Shown piece after piece: positions 57,759 to 64,000 of a stretch of DNA of 64,000 bases. The stretch spans positions 1 to 64,000 of the forward strand of contig JAEWUO010000016.1 in the NCBI GenBank assembly GCA_023459335.1, in the 5' to 3' direction. This DNA comes from Bacillota bacterium (lineage in GTDB: Bacteria; Bacillota; Clostridia; Christensenellales; CAG-138). Position 1 is the first letter of the stretch, and every line of letters starts with the position of its first letter. Below the pieces are notes generated by a model. That model saw only the letters and a list, made by a program, of their open reading frames with translations. It did no database searches and was not told the DNA's origin. A program made the translations under genes and the position numbers.

Positions 57759-59075
57759 TTATGCGAACGCGTGATAAATTGCCCGGACGGCGGTTTCGAG
57801 ATCGTCGTTTTCGATACCGACGATGATATTCATCTCCGAGGAACCCTGATCGATCATGCGGACGTTGACCCCCGCCTGATAGAGCGCGCCGAAGAGCCGC
57901 GCCGCGACGCCGAGCGCGTGTACCATGCCCTTGCCCACCGTGGCAATCAGCGCCATATTGGAGTGCACCTCGATGCTCTGCGGTTCGCAGTCGTGCTGAA
58001 TTTCGCGCAGCACCTGCTCGAGGTGCTCCTTGAGCTTGGTGTCCGAGATGACAAGGCTCATGGTGTCGATGCCGCTCGGCACATGCTCGAAGGAAATGTT
58101 GTACCGGTCCAGCACCCGCAGCAGCCGGTAGCCAAAACCGACCTCGTTGTGCATATTATCCTTGTAGACGGTGATGACCGTAAAGCCCTTTCGTCCGGCG
58201 ACGCCGGTCAGCACGCCTTCGCGTTTGTAATACTTGAGAAACGCGTCGGGAATGACCATGGTGCCTTCGTCTTCGGGGCGGTTGGTGTTGCGCACGTTGA
58301 TCGGAATCTGCGCGCGGCGCACGGGGAAAATCGCGTCCTCGTGCAGCACGGTAGCTCCCATATAGCTTAATTCGCGCAGTTCCGAATACGTCACCACCGA
58401 AATGACCTTTGGGTTGTCGACGATGCGCGGATCCGCCATCAGGAAACCGCTCACATCGGTCCAGTTTTCATATACGTCCGCCTGCGCGGCGCGGGCGACG
58501 ATGGCGCCCGTGATGTCGCTGCCGCCGCGGGAAAAGGTCTTGATGCTGCCGTCGCGCTTGCGCCCGTAAAACCCTGGGACGACGACATACTGCGTATCCG
58601 CGAGCTTTTGCGTCCACTTCTGCGTCGTTTCATCGTCGTAAGTGCCGTCCGCATGAAAACTGATGAGTTCCGCCGCGTCGTAAAAATCGAACCCCAGATA
58701 ATCGGCAAGAAGCAGGCCGCTTAAGTATTCGCCGCGGCTGGCGATATAGTCCTCGCTCGCGCCGGCGATGATGTTCTTCTTGATGGCGGAGAGTTCCGCG
58801 GCGATGTTGGTTTTCAGATTCAGTTCGGTCTCTATGGAGACATAGCGCTCGGCGATCTGCGCGAACGTGTCGTCAAACGACAGCCCGTTGGAATTTTTGG
58901 CATAGCAAAGATACAGAAGATCCGTGATCTTCTCATCGCCGGGAAAGCGTTTGCCCGGTGCGGAAGGAACCACATATTTGCGCGCTTTGTCGGCAAGGAT
59001 GATGTCCTTCACCTTTGCAAAATTCTCCGCGTTGCAGAGGCTCGTTCCGCCGAATTTGACCGTTTTTACCGCCAC
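57759..59075 (-). CDS. lysC: Aspartate kinase
   Basis: 438 residues from GTG 59075 with AGGAGAG upstream. KTVKFGGTSLCNAENFAKVK (kinase K-F-G-G-T/S), RGEYLSGLLLADYLGFDFYD, FSRGGSDITGAIVARAAQAD, and two C-terminal ACT domains (VITVYKDNMHNEVGFGYRLL, LIATVGKGMVHALGVAARLF). Phosphorylates aspartate for lysine, diaminopimelate, threonine and methionine. The ACT domains suggest feedback control. It lies 54 bases after the DUF1015 gene and is likely cotranscribed with it. Confidence 0.96.
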   Translation of the reverse strand: MAVKTVKFGGTSLCNAENFAKVKDIILADKARKYVVPSAPGKRFPGDEKITDLLYLCYAKNSNGLSFDDTFAQIAERYVSIETELNLKTNIAAELSAIKKNIIAGASEDYIASRGEYLSGLLLADYLGFDFYDAAELISFHADGTYDDETTQKWTQKLADTQYVVVPGFYGRKRDGSIKTFSRGGSDITGAIVARAAQADVYENWTDVSGFLMADPRIVDNPKVISVVTYSELRELSYMGATVLHEDAIFPVRRAQIPINVRNTNRPEDEGTMVIPDAFLKYYKREGVLTGVAGRKGFTVITVYKDNMHNEVGFGYRLLRVLDRYNISFEHVPSGIDTMSLVISDTKLKEHLEQVLREIQHDCEPQSIEVHSNMALIATVGKGMVHALGVAARLFGALYQAGVNVRMIDQGSSEMNIIVGIENDDLETAVRAIYHAFA

Positions 59076-59129
59076 TGGTCTCTCCTCGTTTCTGTCATTA
59101 CGCCGCCGCGGCGCAAACCGTCCGCCGGA

Positions 59130-60443
59130 TTATTTCTTTTCCAGCGAGCGGCACTCCATATAATACCGTTTTTCGTTCGCTTCGCCCATTGAAAACGTCT
59201 TTCTCGGCAGCGCGCCGTCGTGCATGACGGTGGTGAAAAACTCGCTCTTTTCCATCGCGGGCAGCAGGAAACCGATCGCCCCGCCGTTTCTCGCGAGGTT
59301 CTTAACCACGTCCGCGCCGTGGATATAATCGATCTGCGCGCCGCAGATCTCCGGAACCGCTTCGTCCAGCGCGGCCTGCAGCGTGCCGACCGCGAGCTGC
59401 TGCTTCGGGCAGCTGACGATGAACGCGCCTTCGACCTCGCCCGTGACGAAAGGCAGAATATGCGTATCCCCGCTCTGCGCGCACGGCATACGCCCCAGCT
59501 CCACGCGGGCGCAGTCGTTCTGCGCTTTCAGGTGGCGGAGGATCGTTTCGATCGCGCGGTTTCCGCTGGTTCCGAATACGACGCGGTGGATCGGCTCAAA
59601 CAGGATCCCCTCGTCGTGCACGTTTTCCACTTCGACGAGCGCGTACCGCGCCGGATGATCCGCCCGTTCGCTCTCTGGCAGCGTCGCCTTGATCTGCTCC
59701 CAGTTCGCTTTCGCGGTGGCGAAGCTGTGGTTGCCGTCGCCCATGGCAAACAGCAGAGGATTGGGCTGCTTGGCCTGACCCGCGCGCAGGAGAGCGGTCA
59801 GCGCGTCCAGCACGCCGAGGATATCGTCCTCCCCGTCGACGAGGTGGCCGGTGATATGGCCGCCATCGAGCATGAGATCGGTGTCGTAGAGCCGCTTCAG
59901 GTTCGCTTTTTTCAGCGCGAGCGGTTCGATGACCGTGCGGTCGGGGTCGTCGATCAGCACGAGGATATGAGGCAGCTCGATCGGCGCGCCTTCGCGGATC
60001 TTCAGCCGCGGCGGGATGCGTGAAAGGATGGTTCCTTCCGACGCGCGGATCAGCGTGGTCGAGCCTTTTGCATAATCGTACGCCTCGAGGTCGAGCGCCA
60101 GCATCAGCCCCGTGCGGGTTGTGTCCTCAACCGTGCGGGTGACGAGCACGAAACCCTGCGGCTTTTCTTCCAAAATGTCTTTATCGAGGTATTCGCGCAT
60201 GTGCGATTTGATGCTCGCGATCCGCTCCTCCTCGCCGGGTTTTTCCAGATATGCCTCCGGCAGGATCAGCTCCAGCGTCGAGGGCGCCTTGCCTGTGATT
60301 CGCTTGACTTCCTCCCAGTAGGAAAGCTGGGAAGTATATTGATCGCAGGCGACAACCGCCCATTTGTAGTAATCCGTGCCTTTTTTCGGCAGTAATACGC
60401 GCGGCACAAGAACCGCGACGTCGTTACGATACCGTTCTTCCAT
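59130..60443 (-). CDS. DUF1015-family protein (possible serine kinase)
   Basis: 437 residues from ATG 60443 (GGAGGG upstream; the longer frame starts before it). DUF1015 pattern: LVPRVLLPKKGTDYYKWAVV, ACDQYTSQLSYWEEV, LLFAMGDGNHSFATAKANWE, QIDYIHGADVVKNLA. An archaeal member is a free-serine kinase (SerK), so a role in serine or cysteine metabolism is possible, but not shown here. Next to lysC. Confidence 0.85.
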   Translation of the reverse strand: MEERYRNDVAVLVPRVLLPKKGTDYYKWAVVACDQYTSQLSYWEEVKRITGKAPSTLELILPEAYLEKPGEEERIASIKSHMREYLDKDILEEKPQGFVLVTRTVEDTTRTGLMLALDLEAYDYAKGSTTLIRASEGTILSRIPPRLKIREGAPIELPHILVLIDDPDRTVIEPLALKKANLKRLYDTDLMLDGGHITGHLVDGEDDILGVLDALTALLRAGQAKQPNPLLFAMGDGNHSFATAKANWEQIKATLPESERADHPARYALVEVENVHDEGILFEPIHRVVFGTSGNRAIETILRHLKAQNDCARVELGRMPCAQSGDTHILPFVTGEVEGAFIVSCPKQQLAVGTLQAALDEAVPEICGAQIDYIHGADVVKNLARNGGAIGFLLPAMEKSEFFTTVMHDGALPRKTFSMGEANEKRYYMECRSLEKK

Positions 60444-60549
60444 GATGAATTGATCCCTCCGCAAAGATATCGTCGATCTAGTACGCCGCAAGTCCGGATT
60501 TGGTATCGAACATGCAGCTGTTGCCTTCCGTTTCAGGCGTATAGCGGGT

Positions 60550-60578
60550 ATTATATCTTAATTTTTTTCAGCTTTCAA
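60550..60578 (-). promoter_or_regulatory. Promoter of the DUF1015-lysC unit
   Basis: Minus strand TTGAAA (60578-60573), 17-base spacer, TATAAT (60555-60550). It leaves a leader of about 100 bases. Confidence 0.85.
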
Positions 60579-60662
60579 TCATAAATGCCGGAAATCCGTG
60601 TTTTCTCCCGGTTCTTTTCGATATAACCGTATATCTCGCGCAGTATGTTTTCGAGCCGATCC

Positions 60663-61871
60663 CTACTCGCGCCAGAGCGGCATACTCATGCAGCGCGGCC
60701 CGCCGCGTCCGCGGGAAAGCTCTGCGGAGGGGATTTCGTGGACGGTGACGCCATGATCCCGCAGGATGCCGTTGGTCACATAGTTGCGTGAAAAGGCGAT
60801 GACCTCGCCCGGCGCGACCGCGAGCGTATTCGTCCCGTCGTTCCACTGCTCGCGCGCGGCGTCGATCGCGCTGCCGCCGCCGCAGCGGATCAGCGTTACT
60901 TTATCGAGATGCAGCGCGTCCGCCAGCGCCTCGGCGAGCTTGTGTTTCTCCGGTTCGACGATGAGTTTCCCGCCGCGTTTCGTGAGCGAAAAGAGCTTCA
61001 GCGTCGGCAGGATCGACGGGTGGATCGTGAATTTATCCCGGTCGACCATGGTCATGACCGTATCGAGGTGCATATAAGAGCGCGTCTTTGGGATATCGAT
61101 CGCGAGCACGCGCCGGATGCCCGTTTCCTCGCAGAGGATCCGTTCGGCGAGCGCTTCCACTGCGTGCGGGTCGGTGCGCTGCGAAAGGCCGACGGCGACG
61201 GCTTCCGCGGAGAGCACGAGCACGTCCCCGCCTTCGATGGGAAAGGGGTCGCTGCGTTGATGCAGGATCGGCGTGTTCCGATAGATTGGGTGTCTGGTAA
61301 AGAGGTATTCGCCGAACAGCGTTTCCCGCGCGCGCACGACGTTCGCCATGCTGGAGAGACAGATCCCGCCGTCCACCATGAAAAACGGGTCGCGCGTGAA
61401 ATACAGATTCGGCATGGGATCGACGAAGAACGGGTACGCGTCGTCGATATAGTCCACAAGGTGCTTTTGCTCCCGCCGGCCGAGGCCGCTCTTGCGAACG
61501 CCGCTCACCATGGCGCCGAGCATCTGCGGTACGGGCATATCGAGCAGATACCGCCGCACCGCGTCCTCCGCGCCGCGGACGGAAAGTCCGATCTCTGCGA
61601 TGAAGTCATCTACGAACTGCTCCTGCGCGCCGGAGAAAGAGATTGCTTCCGCGACGAGGTCGAGAAGATACACGACCTCCACGCCGCAGCCGCGCAGCGT
61701 ATCCGCAAACTGATCGTGTTCTTCGCGCGCGTGCACGAGGTAGGGGATGTCTTCGAAGAGCTGCCGCGAAAGGTACTGCGGCATAAGGTTCTCCAGCTCC
61801 TGCCCGGGACGGTGCAGCAGCACGCGTTTGAGCAACCCTGTTTCGCTTTTCACCCGTATGGGAGAATCCAT
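60663..61871 (-). CDS. arcA: Arginine deiminase
   Basis: 402 residues from ATG 61871 with GGAGGA upstream; the longer frame is upstream leader. VLLHRPGQELENLMPQYLSR, FDDIPYL-like region FEDIPYLVHAREEHDQFADT, LYFTRDPFFMVDGG, PFPIEGGDVLVLS, YMHLDTVMTMVD and catalytic cysteine in RGRGGPRCMSMPLWRE. Converts arginine to citrulline and ammonia, giving ATP when linked to ornithine carbamoyltransferase and carbamate kinase, which are not seen in this window. Confidence 0.95.
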   Translation of the reverse strand: MDSPIRVKSETGLLKRVLLHRPGQELENLMPQYLSRQLFEDIPYLVHAREEHDQFADTLRGCGVEVVYLLDLVAEAISFSGAQEQFVDDFIAEIGLSVRGAEDAVRRYLLDMPVPQMLGAMVSGVRKSGLGRREQKHLVDYIDDAYPFFVDPMPNLYFTRDPFFMVDGGICLSSMANVVRARETLFGEYLFTRHPIYRNTPILHQRSDPFPIEGGDVLVLSAEAVAVGLSQRTDPHAVEALAERILCEETGIRRVLAIDIPKTRSYMHLDTVMTMVDRDKFTIHPSILPTLKLFSLTKRGGKLIVEPEKHKLAEALADALHLDKVTLIRCGGGSAIDAAREQWNDGTNTLAVAPGEVIAFSRNYVTNGILRDHGVTVHEIPSAELSRGRGGPRCMSMPLWRE

Positions 61872-62077
61872 ATACTTCCTCCAGTATGCTTTGCCGGAGA
61901 ACAGGGATATTCCGCTGTTTCCGGAAACGCATAAACACTGCGTCCGCGGGAGACAATTGTTCGGAATGTCACGGTCCGGCTCGCCTTTTGACGCATATTT
62001 ATATTCTATCAGGTATTTTATGCAATAGATAGTTCTCGCGTAAATATATCGTTCATTCGGGTTCCTCCTTCCGATAT

Positions 62078-62110
62078 AAAAGAACCGCACTCGCGTGCGG
62101 TTCTTTTTTT
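62078..62110. terminator. Bidirectional terminator between arcA leader and flavodoxin gene
   Basis: agaaccgcac / gtgcggttct hairpin with T-runs on both strands; serves the end of the flavodoxin-fold gene. The 61872-62077 gap holds the arcA leader with a candidate TTGCAT-N16-TATAAA promoter (minus strand) and nothing else recognised. Confidence 0.8.
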
Positions 62111-62117
62111 GCCGGAT

Positions 62118-62744
62118 TTACCGGATAAAATTCGTTATGATTCTTGCTTCGGCTTCAGGCAACGGAACGGTATCCCGTCCTGCTTCGATCAGCCTGAGCA
62201 GCCAAGCCATCGATCTCGCGTTTTTCCTAAGAGTCTGCATACCTTCGCCGTCTCCGGTCACCTCGCCCTTTTCCCTGCCGTAAGCGATCGTCCAGTACTG
62301 AGAAGGCGGGATTACGACCTGCGCCAGATTAAGATAGTTATTCAGCTGGTGTACGACGTCCACGCCGCCCGCGCGCCTTACGACCGCTGCGCTTGTCGCC
62401 ACTTTGCACCGAAAATAGCGGGAACTGGAGAAGAATACCCGGTCGAGAAACGATTTCATCGTACCGGGTATGCCCGCATAATACGTCGGGCAGCCGAGGA
62501 TAAATCCATCCGCTTCGCGCATCTTCTGCGCGACCTCGTTGACACAGTCATCCTTAAAAACGCAGCGGTTGCCTTCGGAGGAAGCGCAGTGCCCGCAGGC
62601 GATACAACCGTGGATATCCTGCGCGCCGATTTGAATCGTCTCCGTTCCGATCCCTAGCTTTTCCAGTTCGTCCGTCATCGCCTTCAGCGCCGTCGCCGTA
62701 TTGCCGTTCTTGCGAGGGCTGCCGTTGATCGCGATCACCTTCAT
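62118..62744 (-). CDS. Flavodoxin-fold NADPH-dependent FMN reductase
   Basis: 208 residues from ATG 62744 (GGGAG upstream). VIAINGSPRKNGNTATALKA, a cysteine-rich loop GCIACGHCASSEGNRCVF, GFILGCPTYYAGIPGTMKSF. This is the family of iron-sulfur flavoproteins and flavodoxin-like reductases; the Cys loop (CxxCxxC...C) could hold a [4Fe-4S] cluster or act in disulfide chemistry. Donor and acceptor unknown. Confidence 0.88.
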   Translation of the reverse strand: MKVIAINGSPRKNGNTATALKAMTDELEKLGIGTETIQIGAQDIHGCIACGHCASSEGNRCVFKDDCVNEVAQKMREADGFILGCPTYYAGIPGTMKSFLDRVFFSSSRYFRCKVATSAAVVRRAGGVDVVHQLNNYLNLAQVVIPPSQYWTIAYGREKGEVTGDGEGMQTLRKNARSMAWLLRLIEAGRDTVPLPEAEARIITNFIR

Positions 62745-62792
62745 GTGACTGCACTCCCTTCCGAATCGTCCGGTAAATTCTCGGCGTCTGTG

Positions 62793-63359
62793 TCAATTCA
62801 GCGGAAACGCGGATTTCTCGTCTCCTCTTACCATATAAGCCTTCCGTGCGAGACGCGCCAGCGGCGAATCGTTTTTGCTGTCCGAATAGAATTGCGCGAT
62901 CTGCGTCTCGGGATACGCCTCCCGCATACGCCGCGCCTTTTCCTCGCCGTGACAGTTTTCGCCTTGGTAGCGGCCCGTCATTGCGTCCACGCGCGAGGCG
63001 ATCAGCCGCAGGTTCAGCCGCCGGGCCAGCGGTTCCAACAGGAACTCCGGCGAGGCGGAGATGATCAGGTCGTCCTCCCGCTTTTGCGCGAAATACCAGC
63101 TTTTCAGGTTTTGATCGTGCGTCTGCCAGAAACGCCCGACCTCCTCCGCTATCTCCGGCACATGCCGCAGATAACGGTAAAAACGCTCTTTTGCACGCGT
63201 CTTTTTCACGGCGCCGAGCAGCATGCCAAGAAGCCACGGCAGCGCGCCGGCGGCGACGAGCAGCGCGCGCGGATACTTCGCCGCGCAGTGGCGGAAAAAG
63301 TCGTAGCTTGAATCGCCGCGATAAATCGTATTATCGAAGTCGTATACGTTGATCAGCAA
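62793..63359 (-). CDS. HAD-family phosphatase (SerB-like)
   Basis: 188 residues from TTG 63359 that overlaps the previous gene by seven bases and has AAAGGA upstream; the longer frame has no homology. HAD motifs: VYDFDNTIYRGDSSYDFFRH (DxDxT), LIISASPEFLLEPLARRLNL (S), FYSDSKNDSPLARLA (DxxND). The middle part (YPRALLVAAGALPWLLGMLL) is hydrophobic, as in IB-type HAD phosphatases. Substrate unknown; phosphoserine or phosphoglycerol class is possible. Confidence 0.85.
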   Translation of the reverse strand: MLINVYDFDNTIYRGDSSYDFFRHCAAKYPRALLVAAGALPWLLGMLLGAVKKTRAKERFYRYLRHVPEIAEEVGRFWQTHDQNLKSWYFAQKREDDLIISASPEFLLEPLARRLNLRLIASRVDAMTGRYQGENCHGEEKARRMREAYPETQIAQFYSDSKNDSPLARLARKAYMVRGDEKSAFPLN

Positions 63360-64000
63360 GCGGCATCCTTTCCCGGATCGCTGAGCACCAGCTCCGGCAC
63401 TTTGGTCGGATCGCTCGTAATGCAGGTGGCTCCCGCGGCGCGGATCTCCTCCTCCGAGCGGAACCCCCAGTCGACGGAGACGCAGCGCATACCGGCGTTG
63501 TGCGCGAACTTCACGTCCACGTCCGAATCGCCGACGCATACGGCCTCCTCCGGCGTCACCCCGAAGAAACGCATGATGAACAGCAGCGCGTCCGGCGCAG
63601 GTTTGATGGCGAATTTTTCCGTGCGCCCGAGAACGAGCGAGAACAGATCTTTCGGAAAAAGCGTTTCCACGACCTTGACGGTATCCGCGTGCGGCTTGTT
63701 GGACGCGACGGCGACCGTTACTCCCGCGCCTTTGATAAGCTGTACGGCGTCGATCATACCGTCGTAGGGGCGCGAACGGTCGAGACTGTGTTCGCGGTAA
63801 CGCGCCATGAAGAGCTCCAGCACTTTTTTCGCCTGATCTTCGTGTCCCGGCGGCACGGCGTGTTCGCACATAAACTCCACGCTGTGGCCGACGATGGCGG
63901 CGACCCGCGCTTCGCTCAGCGGGGGAAACCCGCATTCGTTCAGTGCGTAGTTGACGCTGTCGGTGAGGTCGTGAAGCGTATTGACGAGCGTGCCGTCAAG
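63353..64000 (-). CDS. HAD-family hydrolase, phosphoglycolate phosphatase-like (5' end outside window)
   Basis: At least 215 residues; the frame is open to the right edge and begins in motif I (LDGTLVNTLHDLTDSVNYAL), so only a few N-terminal residues are missing. Further motifs: GVTVAVASNKPHADTVK, IKPAPDALLFIMRFFGVTPE, AVCVGDSDVDVKFAHNAGMR. Gph-like sugar phosphatase. Its stop overlaps the next HAD gene. Confidence 0.9.
   Translation of the reverse strand, partial: LDGTLVNTLHDLTDSVNYALNECGFPPLSEARVAAIVGHSVEFMCEHAVPPGHEDQAKKVLELFMARYREHSLDRSRPYDGMIDAVQLIKGAGVTVAVASNKPHADTVKVVETLFPKDLFSLVLGRTEKFAIKPAPDALLFIMRFFGVTPEEAVCVGDSDVDVKFAHNAGMRCVSVDWGFRSEEEIRAAGATCITSDPTKVPELVLSDPGKDAAC

Noticed and set aside
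1..64000. CRISPR arrays, tRNA/rRNA genes, insertion sequences, prophage or attachment sites
   Set aside because: No regularly spaced direct repeats, no tRNA-like CCA-ending cloverleaf in the gaps, no transposase or integrase-like protein were seen.

Overview
The window is GC-rich DNA from a low-oxygen, Gram-positive bacterium of the Clostridia type. The evidence is a T-box leader on thrS and on leuA, a CIRCE operator on htpG, a SpoIID/SpoIIQ-like pair, a SigH-type sigma factor downstream of mini-RNase III and rlmB, a walJ-rlmH pair, an electron-bifurcating type [FeFe] hydrogenase operon, and many AGGAGG-type ribosome binding sites. An uncultured gut lineage is plausible, but the species cannot be told from the sequence. 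No rRNA, tRNA, CRISPR array, transposase or phage gene was seen.

Layout. 1-2.0 kb: end of a large surface protein (MBG and InlB-type repeats, three C-terminal membrane helices). 2.2-8.4 kb: a transglutaminase-like lipoprotein, a compact pilus/type II secretion-like operon (GspF, four small one-helix proteins, PilT-type ATPase) and a SARP/BTAD regulator with a degenerate GGDEF-like tail. 8.5-20.0 kb: a cell-surface glycan operon made of a fused phosphoglycosyl transferase/GT4, FnlA-FnlB-FnlC (UDP-L-FucNAc synthesis), three more glycosyltransferases, a CapA relative that has lost its metal motifs, and a Wzx-type flippase. No polymerase or chain-length regulator is visible. 20.2-22.8 kb: ftsA-ftsZ. 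22.9-31.6 kb: metallophosphoesterase lipoprotein, SanA/YdcF-like protein, radical SAM protein, thrS with T-box, dapB behind a cyclic-di-AMP (ydaO-type) riboswitch, rlmH, walJ-like hydrolase, ispE. 31.8-38.2 kb: spoIID-like and spoIIQ-like genes, then on the other strand mrnC, rlmB (with a repeat-rich tail) and sigH. 38.3-46.5 kb: leuA with T-box, htpG with CIRCE, ftsH, a TetR regulator and a sugar aminotransferase. 46.5-55.0 kb: a ten-gene operon on the minus strand, hydC, DRTGG, HATPase, a second hydrogenase-like protein, DRTGG, PHP, HATPase, [2Fe-2S] ferredoxin, hydB, hydA. 55.1-64.0 kb: galE and a sugar nucleotidyltransferase, a small unknown protein, lysC, DUF1015, arginine deiminase, a flavodoxin-fold reductase and two HAD phosphatases (the last cut by the window end).

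Themes. Envelope building runs through the window: surface protein, pilus-like machine, FucNAc glycan, FtsA/FtsZ, DapB and LysC for diaminopimelate, SpoIID/Q, galE. The strongest unusual signals are the cyclic-di-AMP riboswitch in front of dapB, a set of five genes whose promoter -10 box sits only 6-8 bases before the start codon with no ribosome binding site (predicted leaderless mRNAs), the metal-motif-less CapA protein in the glycan operon, the SARP-GGDEF fusion beside a PilT-type operon, and the second hydrogenase-like protein embedded with DRTGG, HATPase and PHP signalling proteins inside the hydrogenase operon.
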